From: a virus
Strand: one strand, 5' to 3'
IMG/VR virus record: IMGVR_UViG_3300030117_003289
Location: 1-24,911 of that record
DNA: 24,911 nucleotides
The position numbers were made by a program, and so were the translations under genes. Below the pieces are notes generated by a model. The model was not told where the DNA came from, did not search any database, and worked only from the letters and a program-made list of their open reading frames with translations. Shown here in pieces: positions 17,788 to 24,911 of the stretch; the stretch's first letter is position 1, and each line of letters begins with the position of its first letter.

Positions 17788-18201
17788 ATGGCATTATTAA
17801 CACAAGCGCAAATAGAAAAAATTGAATTTGAAATAAATTCTTCTTTACAAATTGGAGATAAAATATATTGGAATCCAATAAGTCAATCAATAGGTGGGTT
17901 TATAAACTATCAAAACACCACGTTGTTAGGAGAAGTAACAGAAATAAATAAAAAGAAAGAAACAGGTGTTAATACTATAGGTTTTAATTATAGTAACACT
18001 ACAAACCCTGTTTCGCAGACAGTTATAGAAAATATAATAAATACACCAGGAAGTGGTTTTCTTACTTTCAAAAAAGATGCTTCTGTTAATGATACTAGTT
18101 TAAAAGGTTATTATGCAACTGTTAATTTTATAAACAATGATTATACTTCTAAAAATGAATTGTTTAGTGTTGGCTCAGAAATATCTCTTAGTAGTAAATA
18201 A
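17788..18201 (+). CDS. Hypothetical small structural-module protein
   Basis: This 137-residue protein begins six bases after the preceding stop. The N terminus is a short helix (TQAQIEKIEFEINSSL). Then come beta-like stretches (QIGDKIYWNP, LLGEVTEINKKKETG) and a C-terminal strand-rich end (LKGYYATVNFINNDYTSKNE, then LFSVGSEISLSSK). The last part resembles the C-termini of small proteins I associate with structural clusters of marine phages, but I cannot name the family. There are no cysteine clusters, catalytic motifs or membrane segments. Its place between the beta-rich tail-associated gene and the cupin gene suggests a small tail or virion component, with low certainty. Confidence 0.5.
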   Translation: MALLTQAQIEKIEFEINSSLQIGDKIYWNPISQSIGGFINYQNTTLLGEVTEINKKKETGVNTIGFNYSNTTNPVSQTVIENIINTPGSGFLTFKKDASVNDTSLKGYYATVNFINNDYTSKNELFSVGSEISLSSK

Positions 18202-18245
18202 AACGTAAAAACTGTGACTATATTAGATATAAATTAAATTAAATT

Positions 18246-18740
18246 ATGTCTAAAAACGAGTTACAAAGAATATTTGATAATACCCCTGCTAAATCTTATA
18301 AAGAAGCTGTTGAAATTATTGAAAATTACCTTATAAGTATTGCAGATGGAGAAACTACTATTGGTAATGGTAAAGAAATAATATATCCAGATCATTTATG
18401 GGAGTATAAACATTCTTTCGCTAATGGTATTTATATTAGGGAAATGAAAATGAAAAAAGGACAACTAGGTTTTTCAGCAATACATAAGCATAGTTATGGT
18501 TTCTTTTTATTATCAGGATTGTTAGCGTCTTCAAAAGAAGAAGGAGTAGAAGAATTTATAGCGCCTTGCTATGTAATATCACCACAAGGAGCTAAAAGAA
18601 TAGTTTATGCCGTAGAAGACTGCACTATTGTTACAGTACATGCTAATCCAACTAATACGCAAGATTTAGATGAGTTAGCAAAGATAAATGTAGTGTTCAA
18701 TTGGAATGAATACGATGAATATTTAAAAACTAAAAAATGA
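18246..18740 (+). CDS. Cupin-fold protein
   Basis: This 164-residue protein has an N-terminal helical section (residues 1-50) followed by a single cupin-like beta-barrel. The first cupin motif is visible as GQLGFSAIHKHSYGFFLLSG, giving an HxH pair at His80 and His82. The usual Glu after it is not obvious. The second motif is seen as ISPQGAKRIVYAVEDCTIVT, with P-x-G at residues 113-115; the canonical His after it is missing, although His132 lies close by. A metal site would therefore be incomplete or non-standard, and the barrel may instead bind a sugar or serve structurally. It stands 44 bases after the preceding gene, behind a pure A/T leader, in a virion gene cluster. It is probably either a virion accessory or a small-molecule-binding protein; the substrate is unknown. 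Confidence 0.6.
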   Translation: MSKNELQRIFDNTPAKSYKEAVEIIENYLISIADGETTIGNGKEIIYPDHLWEYKHSFANGIYIREMKMKKGQLGFSAIHKHSYGFFLLSGLLASSKEEGVEEFIAPCYVISPQGAKRIVYAVEDCTIVTVHANPTNTQDLDELAKINVVFNWNEYDEYLKTKK

Positions 18741-18765
18741 AAATACTAATTAAAATATATAAATC

Positions 18766-19500
18766 ATGAGTTGGGGTGCAATAGTAACCACAGTTGGAAC
18801 TGGTGTAGGTGCATATTTGACGTACAAAACTGCTGAAAAAAACAGACAGCGAGCTCGTGAAGATGCTAAAGAAGCTAGAGAAGAAAGAAGAATAAAACAA
18901 GAGGCTTTAGATGCAGCAAAAGAAAAATATAAAAGCAGAAAAATAGATAATCCATTTGCCGGTATGGAAAATGTATTTGAAGATTTAACTGTAAACCAAC
19001 AAGCAGCACAGTTCCAAGCGGAACAAGTGGCGCAGCAGCAAGCTAATATACTACAACAAATGAGAGGCGTTGCGGGCGCTAGTGGGGTTGCTGGTTTAGC
19101 TCAAACATTAGCTAATCAAGGTGCTTTACAAGCACAAAGAGCGGCTGCATCTATAGGACAGCAAGAAGCTGCTAACAGAATGGCGGCAGCTAAAGGAGAA
19201 GCTCAACTTCAAACTATCGAAAGACAAGGAGCACAATGGCAGCAACAAGCTGAAATGGATAGAGAAGCTACTATGTTAGGTATGGATTTTGCCGCGGCAA
19301 CAGGTGCTAATAAAGCATATCAACAAGCTATGACAAATCAAATGAACGCAAGAATTGCACAGCAGCAAGCGATGTTAGAAGGTGTTGCCTCTTTAACTGC
19401 TTCTACCGCGGGTATATTTGATGAAATGAATGAGGGTGGTTCACAAGAACTTAAGGATTTTTGGGAAAAATTAATGAAACAGGGAATTAAAGACGAATAA
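18766..19500 (+). CDS. Probable internal virion (ejection) protein, Ala/Gln-rich
   Basis: This 244-residue protein has a short hydrophobic N terminus (WGAIVTTVGTGVGAYLTY, residues 3-20), then a strongly charged helix (residues 22-60). The block NPFAGMENVFEDLTVN (residues 62-77) comes next, and the rest is an Ala/Gln/Met-rich helical body with QMRGVAGASGVAGLAQTLAN at residues 98-117. This architecture resembles small internal proteins of short-tailed phages, comparable in style to the T7 gp14 class, which insert into the outer membrane during DNA ejection. I recall NP-A--LTVN and RG-AG-SG-AALAQ blocks in many marine phage proteins. It lies just ahead of two further probable internal proteins. 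The role is inferred from composition and gene order, not from a proven family match. Confidence 0.6.
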   Translation: MSWGAIVTTVGTGVGAYLTYKTAEKNRQRAREDAKEAREERRIKQEALDAAKEKYKSRKIDNPFAGMENVFEDLTVNQQAAQFQAEQVAQQQANILQQMRGVAGASGVAGLAQTLANQGALQAQRAAASIGQQEAANRMAAAKGEAQLQTIERQGAQWQQQAEMDREATMLGMDFAAATGANKAYQQAMTNQMNARIAQQQAMLEGVASLTASTAGIFDEMNEGGSQELKDFWEKLMKQGIKDE

Positions 19501-19501
19501 T

Positions 19502-21073
19502 ATGGGAGCAGACCAAACATTAGTACAAGCAGCAATGAAAGAAAGTTTAAGTGCTGCTGATATAAGTACTCCGGATTTAACAAATTTATATAAGAGCACT
19601 ATAGATATCTCAAGAGCATATTCTAAAATTGCTAGCACTATGTTTGATAGATACGCGAAAAGAAACGAGGCTATAGAGCTAGGTAGAAACAACCAAATGG
19701 CAACGTTTCAAAAGACATTAGAAAAAAGCTACGAAAGTATTATTAAAAGTGAAAGCCCAATGTCTCAAAAGGTTGTTGATGCTGTGGAAAGAGAGATAAG
19801 GAGAATTCAAAGCGATTTTGAAGCTGTTAATACTTACGGTAAATCTGATACACGTGAAAATCAAAAAGCAAGGTTACGTTTAAATTTAGAATTACAAAAA
19901 GTTGTTAATCAAGCTGTTAAAGCTAGAGAAACTTTTGAAATATTATATGACAATAGAGATAGTTGGATTGAAGGTGTTTTAGATGCAGATGTTATAGCGG
20001 CACAAAATAAAATGATGAGTGCAGATATAGACAACGACCCCGATGTTCAAGTTAGATTTGTAGATGGTAAATTAACATTTTTTGCTCAAAATTTTAAAAA
20101 GAATTATGGTAGAGTTAGAAATCCAGATCCAGATTCTGCGCTACCATTTTTAACAGTAGAACAAGCGCCAAGTGGAGAGGCAAATTATAATTTAGAACAA
20201 ATGATGGAAAATTTTCCGCCTATATTATTAGAGCTTGATGAAGTAATTTTTGACATGTCTGATTCCTTTGTCGATCAAGCTGGTAATCAAGGTAAAGAAG
20301 GTCAAGATTTTAACTTTAACGAAGAAGAGTTTATAAATGAATTTAATACTAGAGTACGTACAAAAGAACATTTTAGAAGTTTAGCTATGCGTAGAATAGA
20401 TGGTTTTCATAATACATCTTTTTTAAATGATTTAAAATTAAATGGTAGTTTCGGTGTACATGTGGACTTATTAGATATCACCTTTAAAGAAACATTTGAA
20501 GAGTTATTTAAACAAGAGTTTACTGAAGATGGTGTTATAAATGAAAAGGATCTTGAACTTGCTATCGAAAACGGTTTGATGAATGAAGAAGATTTTATTT
20601 ATAATTATGATAAAATGATAAAAGCTTTAACAGATATAGATGATAAAAACTTTGATCTTAATAGATCAAGAAAATTATTAGCACATTATCTTGCTACTCA
20701 AGTTGAAGAAGATGCTGGTAGAGAATATGATGTACAATATAGAAAAGAACACGAGGGTAAATTAAAAACTGTAAAACTATATGGAACTAACTACCCTGCA
20801 CCAAAAAGAAAAGACCAACAATTAGAGGTTGCCGCTATTCAAGCTATAGAGAGAACTGATAAAGAAGTTGTTATACAAGGTAATATATATTTATGGGATC
20901 AATCACTTAAAAAATATGTATTATATGCTAGAGAAGGTGCTGGTTATAGTCCTTATCCTCAGGATTATTTAAACAGTTTAGATAAATATCAGTATACAAA
21001 AGAAGAATTAATAAATCGTAAAATTAGATATTATAAGATACCTAAGAACTACGTATTTAAAAAAGGAAGATAA
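19502..21073 (+). CDS. Probable internal virion protein, mainly helical
   Basis: This 523-residue protein begins one base after the previous stop. It is charged, lacks cysteine and reads as mainly helical. The first 175 residues look like long helices (for example RAYSKIASTMFDRYAKRNEA and KVVDAVEREIRRIQSDFEAV). A short beta section includes VQVRFVDGKLTFFAQNF (residues about 181-197), followed by an acidic Asn/Glu-rich middle. A further helical region with EKDLELAIENGLMNEEDF (residues about 351-370) and a basic, Tyr-rich C terminus ending in NYVFKKGR complete it. There is no enzymatic motif or signal peptide. Its position between the Ala/Gln-rich protein and the giant metallopeptidase-bearing protein suggests that the three form a cargo set carried in the virion. 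Function unknown. Confidence 0.55.
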   Translation: MGADQTLVQAAMKESLSAADISTPDLTNLYKSTIDISRAYSKIASTMFDRYAKRNEAIELGRNNQMATFQKTLEKSYESIIKSESPMSQKVVDAVEREIRRIQSDFEAVNTYGKSDTRENQKARLRLNLELQKVVNQAVKARETFEILYDNRDSWIEGVLDADVIAAQNKMMSADIDNDPDVQVRFVDGKLTFFAQNFKKNYGRVRNPDPDSALPFLTVEQAPSGEANYNLEQMMENFPPILLELDEVIFDMSDSFVDQAGNQGKEGQDFNFNEEEFINEFNTRVRTKEHFRSLAMRRIDGFHNTSFLNDLKLNGSFGVHVDLLDITFKETFEELFKQEFTEDGVINEKDLELAIENGLMNEEDFIYNYDKMIKALTDIDDKNFDLNRSRKLLAHYLATQVEEDAGREYDVQYRKEHEGKLKTVKLYGTNYPAPKRKDQQLEVAAIQAIERTDKEVVIQGNIYLWDQSLKKYVLYAREGAGYSPYPQDYLNSLDKYQYTKEELINRKIRYYKIPKNYVFKKGR

Positions 21074-21078
21074 ATTAA

Positions 21079-24000
21079 ATGAACGAACCAAACAACGACA
21101 ACGATTATACTTTAGCGTCTATGCTAGAACAGTACGTGTTGGTAGCTAATAACATTAGGTTTTTAACGCCTGAAGGTGACCGTATGTGGGACGATATAAA
21201 TGAATTGTTTCCAGAATTAAATGAAAAATTTGATGCGTCTATATTACAAGAGTATGTTGATACTGCTAATAATCCTGAATACAAAGGTAATTATGGTATT
21301 ATAAACGCTAAGTTTAAAGATGATTTTAACTTTGGAGATAATTATTTTTATAGCATAGAAAATTTTGATGAAGCTCTTTGGAATGAAACATTTAAAAAGA
21401 CACTTCCTCCAGTAAGAACTCTTGGTAGAACTATAAAAGATCCAGGCGAAGAAGGCTTTGGAAAAAGTATAGTCGGGGTAGCTGTAGATAATCTTTTCAG
21501 TGATATTAAGGATGTTTTAGGTTTAGAACAAAAAGCGGATATATCTAATAAAGGAATATCACTTGATAATATACCAGAAGATTTATACAATTACGAAGAT
21601 AGAAATGAAGATGGCTTTGGTATAGACTCGTTTGGATTGAACACGATAAAACACACAGGACCTTTTGGTGGTATGTCAGTTGATTATATGAAAATTCTTC
21701 AAAATCCAGCAAACTCATTTGAGTTGAATTTTTATAATGGTAATTTATCTTACAGTCAATATCAAGACGCTTCAAACGCTGTTGTAGTAAGCCTTAACGG
21801 CCGAAGACTAAAAGTTAAAAAACAAGAAGAAAGACTTGCTAAACTAGGCCCAGAAAGATTTGCTTTTGAAGAATATGTTATGGCAGATCCATCAATGGCT
21901 GTAAAAGGTGAGCGTTATAATGGTTATCATTTTCATAAAGATGAAAAAGAAGCTATAAGACTTTTAAGTAATTGGATTGGTACCAAAAAACATAAAGGTA
22001 ATTCTTATTTTAATTTTATTTTTACTCCTGGTTATATAAAAATTCTTGGAAAAAAGATATCTGAAAACACAATGGATAATTGGATTATCGCGACTGCTCC
22101 ATATCGTTATGACGTAGAAAAAGGAGTTTGGCTTGGTGGTGAGCAGCAAAAGTTTGAAACTGGTTTAAAAGGTAATGCTGCTAGAAAAGAAATGAAAAGA
22201 CTACAAGAGTGGATGCTAAACCCTGTTGATACTTACAACGGGCCAAGTGCATTTGACGCAGCTGTTGACGCTGGGAAAGCTCAAGCTGATTTGTATAGAG
22301 CCGTAGACCCTATATTTGGCGATCTTGAAAATATAGATGACATATCTGACAAAGATTTACAGAAAATGATAGAAGCTATAGAAGAAGTACAAAGTGCTTC
22401 TGCTGATATGAAAGCTTTAATAGATTGGTCTGAATCATATAACGAGTACAGAGAAGATGGTGAAAACTGGTTTATGTCTACTATGAACGCTATTAATGAC
22501 GAAGGTATTAAAGGTTTTGGGCAAGCTTTTGTTTCTAGTACAGTGGGTATGTTTAATGAAGAAGCTTTAAAAGATGCGTCTGCTTCTGCTGTTGCTGGTG
22601 CGGGTGCTACTTGGTATACTGGGTACGGTGCTATTGGTGGTGGTTTTCTTGCTGGTATGACTTCTATGAACTACAACATGGAAACTATAGCTACGTTTAC
22701 TCAAATACTTCAAGAAGAACTAGAGGCTATAGGTGACGATATGACGCCTAATAATATAAGACGTTTGTTAGAAAATGATGAGTTTAGAGCAGAAATAAAA
22801 AGAAGAGCTAGATTAGGTGGTGCCTCTGTAGCTGCAACAGAGCTTATAACATCGATGATTGGTATAAAAGGTTCGTCTGCTATAATAAAAACTGTAGGTA
22901 AAACAACCACTACTTCTAAGATAGTTGGTACAACTTTAACTATACCTTATAACGTTACAACTGATGTTGTTGGAGGTGTAACTGGTGAATATACTAAAGG
23001 ACAATTAGCAGAAATAGAAGTTACTGAAACTGATATACTTCTTGAAGGTCTTTCTCCAGCACCAATAAGCATAGCAACAGAAACGATAATTGCGTATAAT
23101 AGTGTTAAAAATAGTATTAAAAACGATACTGAAGTAAAAACAGACGTAGATGTTGGTGCCACAGCTATAAGTGAAGCTGAACCAGCAGATTTAACAGATC
23201 AAACTCGTTTTACAGAAGAACTTATTAAAACTGGTAATATGGAAACTGGTTATAAATATACCAGGCCACAACCAAATATTGACCAAGAAGGTAATTTATT
23301 AGATGGTGAGGGTAATGTTACAGGTATAAAAGTTTACGTAGATCCTAATGGCAGCCAAGGTCTTGATCAATTTGTAGATCCCGCTGGTAATTTAATACCT
23401 CCAAACGGTTACATGCCGTACACACCTCAGACTGGGGGTATAATAAAAGCTGAAAACAATAAGCATTACTACTTACCACCTGTACTCATGAATGTAGATC
23501 TCCTTATTGATGGTACACCTGTAAGTGAGCAATCATTTGTTGATTATGTTGATGGTTTAAAAACTTTAGAAGATGTTGAAAACTTTAATTATGGAGTAGA
23601 AGCACAGACCTTCTTTAAGCCTGGGGCGGATACAGATCCTAATATAGATGCGCCTGCTTCTGTAAGTAAATTACAAGAATCTTCTGTTAATGCATACATG
23701 CAAGAAGCTGAAAATAGAGCTTCAGCTTTCACAAACTATGCAGAAGATAAAATTAACAGTATAAAAATAGACTCTGAAATAAGTGATAGAATTACCGATG
23801 CTGAGGATAGAAGTTCTTTAGTAGACCTTGAAAAAAGAAGAGTTAAAGCAGAACAAGATTCTAAAAAAACAGGTGCAAGTGCAGTGCCTGGTATTGAGCA
23901 GGAATTAGAAAGTATAAATAGTGAAATAAGTCAAATATTAAATAAATACGCTGAAGAAGTACCAGGTAAAATACCAACTAAAAAAATAGAACCTTTACCT

Positions 24001-24911
24001 GTAGAGACTGACGCTAGTATTGTTAAATTAGACGAATCTGCTAACGCAGCTTTAAACACTGCTATAAATAAAGAAACAGCTACTGTTAAAAAACAAATGG
24101 ATGCTGTTCAAGATAAAACTGGTGACGAAGGTGATATAGTAGAACTAAGTAACGAAGACATAGCTGAAAGTCAAGCTGAAATAATTTCTTTGCTTGAAGC
24201 TGAGGTTGAAGGTTATGAATCAATAGTAACAGAAACAGAGTCTGGTACAACTGAAAACACAACAGCTAAAGAAAACTTAGAAGATACTAAAAATAGATTA
24301 GAAGCTTTTAAAACAGCTGACAAACAGTTTGGTTATATTATAGATCGTCCTGATGGTAGTTATGATATTATAATAAATAAAGATAATTATAAAGAAGGTG
24401 TAGCTGCACATGAGTTTTTTCATAAAATTTTATCTAGAACTCTTAGAAACGATCAAGTTACTCAAGATGCTTTTGGTGATGCGCTAACAGATTATGTTAA
24501 TAATAAATATGGCGGTGTATCTCAAGAGTTTGTAGATAGAATGAAGGCGTATGTAGATCCTGAGACTGGCCAGCGTGTTAGCGAGTTTGGTGAAGAAACT
24601 ATGACTATTATGGCTGAGTCAATTATTGATGGCACATTAAGTTTTAATGAAAGTTTTTTTACTAAAATAGGTGATTTTATAAGACAAACTTTACAAAGGA
24701 TAGGATTAAAAAAGATTAAATTTAATACTGGTAGAGATGTATTTAACTTTGTAAAAGATTATGTTCGTAGTATTAAAAAAGATTATATAAGTAAATCTAT
24801 AATTGATGTAGCTGCTAAGGGTGCAGAAGGTGATTTAGTTGCAGGCGTTAGACCTACAACACAAACAGTAAGAAAAGCATCGTTATCACCAGAAGCAAGA
24901 CAACAAGTTCA
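21079..24911 (+). CDS. Giant multidomain internal protein with HEFFH metallopeptidase motif (3' end outside window)
   Basis: The frame starts at ATG 21079, five bases after the previous stop, and stays open for 1277 codons to the window edge, so the C terminus is missing. Residues 1-460 are mixed and acidic with many aromatic residues. Residues about 500-530 (ASASAVAGAGATWYTGYGAI then GGGFLAG) and about 583-640 (LGGASVAATELITSMIG ... DVVGGVTGEYTKG) are Gly/Ala-rich hydrophobic segments of glycine-zipper type that could cross or perturb a membrane. Residues about 840-1085 are charged and coiled. HEFFH at residues 1111-1115 (codons 24409-24423), in the context GVAAHEFFHKIL, is a zinc metallopeptidase motif. 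GEETMTIMAESI, 57 to 65 residues later, may supply the third ligand. The design resembles phage polyvalent or internal proteins delivered with DNA. The start follows an A/T leader; the missing end may hold further domains. Confidence 0.72.
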   Translation, partial: MNEPNNDNDYTLASMLEQYVLVANNIRFLTPEGDRMWDDINELFPELNEKFDASILQEYVDTANNPEYKGNYGIINAKFKDDFNFGDNYFYSIENFDEALWNETFKKTLPPVRTLGRTIKDPGEEGFGKSIVGVAVDNLFSDIKDVLGLEQKADISNKGISLDNIPEDLYNYEDRNEDGFGIDSFGLNTIKHTGPFGGMSVDYMKILQNPANSFELNFYNGNLSYSQYQDASNAVVVSLNGRRLKVKKQEERLAKLGPERFAFEEYVMADPSMAVKGERYNGYHFHKDEKEAIRLLSNWIGTKKHKGNSYFNFIFTPGYIKILGKKISENTMDNWIIATAPYRYDVEKGVWLGGEQQKFETGLKGNAARKEMKRLQEWMLNPVDTYNGPSAFDAAVDAGKAQADLYRAVDPIFGDLENIDDISDKDLQKMIEAIEEVQSASADMKALIDWSESYNEYREDGENWFMSTMNAINDEGIKGFGQAFVSSTVGMFNEEALKDASASAVAGAGATWYTGYGAIGGGFLAGMTSMNYNMETIATFTQILQEELEAIGDDMTPNNIRRLLENDEFRAEIKRRARLGGASVAATELITSMIGIKGSSAIIKTVGKTTTTSKIVGTTLTIPYNVTTDVVGGVTGEYTKGQLAEIEVTETDILLEGLSPAPISIATETIIAYNSVKNSIKNDTEVKTDVDVGATAISEAEPADLTDQTRFTEELIKTGNMETGYKYTRPQPNIDQEGNLLDGEGNVTGIKVYVDPNGSQGLDQFVDPAGNLIPPNGYMPYTPQTGGIIKAENNKHYYLPPVLMNVDLLIDGTPVSEQSFVDYVDGLKTLEDVENFNYGVEAQTFFKPGADTDPNIDAPASVSKLQESSVNAYMQEAENRASAFTNYAEDKINSIKIDSEISDRITDAEDRSSLVDLEKRRVKAEQDSKKTGASAVPGIEQELESINSEISQILNKYAEEVPGKIPTKKIEPLPVETDASIVKLDESANAALNTAINKETATVKKQMDAVQDKTGDEGDIVELSNEDIAESQAEIISLLEAEVEGYESIVTETESGTTENTTAKENLEDTKNRLEAFKTADKQFGYIIDRPDGSYDIIINKDNYKEGVAAHEFFHKILSRTLRNDQVTQDAFGDALTDYVNNKYGGVSQEFVDRMKAYVDPETGQRVSEFGEETMTIMAESIIDGTLSFNESFFTKIGDFIRQTLQRIGLKKIKFNTGRDVFNFVKDYVRSIKKDYISKSIIDVAAKGAEGDLVAGVRPTTQTVRKASLSPEARQQV

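Noticed and set aside
18202-18245. Possible sigma70-like promoter before the cupin gene (gtgact near 18214 with an A/T -10)
   Set aside because: The -35 match is poor and any A/T-rich spacer provides a -10-like hexamer. No Bacteroidota-type TTTG / TAnnTTTG pair was found either.
18766-18840. Signal peptide on the 244-residue Ala/Gln-rich protein
   Set aside because: The hydrophobic N terminus has no basic n-region and no cleavage-site-like end. It fits a membrane-inserting internal protein better than a secreted one.
21348-23162. Five antisense frames opposite the giant terminal protein
   Set aside because: The plus-strand frame is open without break from 21079 to the window edge with consistent protein-like composition and a clear motif; the antisense frames are short and featureless.
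1-24911. tRNA genes, CRISPR arrays, insertion sequences, integrase or attachment sites
   Set aside because: I looked for cloverleaf-like GC-rich stretches, regularly spaced repeats, terminal inverted repeats and recombinase motifs and saw none. The window is almost wholly filled by virion genes.

Overview
This window is a stretch of an AT-rich, tailed double-stranded DNA phage genome. It carries the packaging, head and tail module plus the start of the internal (ejected) protein module. All 14 genes lie on the plus strand and are packed tightly, usually 1 to 76 bases apart. No tail sheath, tape measure or baseplate genes are seen, while connector-ring-like, very large tail-hub-like and internal-virion-like proteins are. 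This points to a short-tailed podovirus. The portal, the ring proteins and the giant N-terminal GKMNKDLDERLVPNGEYR protein resemble, from memory, those of crAss-like phages (Crassvirales) and related environmental phages of Bacteroidota. Starts preceded by A/T-only leaders without Shine-Dalgarno sequences also fit a Bacteroidota host. Host and taxon are inferences; no database search was possible.

Layout. 2-1135: 3' part of the large terminase subunit with its nuclease domain. 1138-3624: portal with a long Gln-rich C-terminal coil. 3653-4864: acidic, coiled protein, probably a scaffold. 4889-6397: major capsid protein with an apparent beta insertion, followed by a strong intrinsic terminator (about 6412-6450). 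6474-7283: conserved post-capsid protein. 7291-7325: a UACG-capped RNA hairpin without a U tract, just ahead of a 52-residue Cys-rich small gene (7340-7498). 7508-8242 and 8247-9758: two probable connector or tail ring proteins, the second with an inserted jelly-roll-like domain. 9762-16328: a 2188-residue tail hub or 'muzzle/stabilization' protein. 16330-17781 and 17788-18201: beta-rich or unknown structural proteins. 18246-18740: a cupin-fold protein. 18766-19500 and 19502-21073: probable internal virion proteins. 21079 to the window end: the first 1277 residues of a giant protein with Gly-rich hydrophobic segments and an HEFFH metallopeptidase motif.

How the parts fit. Terminase and portal package DNA into a shell built from the capsid protein, presumably on the 403-residue scaffold. 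The ring proteins and the 2188-residue protein would then close and extend the portal channel. The Ala/Gln-rich 244-residue protein, the helical 523-residue protein and the giant metallopeptidase-bearing protein are good candidates for cargo that is packaged in the head or tail and delivered into the cell. No replication, lysis, integration, tRNA, CRISPR or insertion-sequence features are visible. No stretch over 300 bases lacks a gene.
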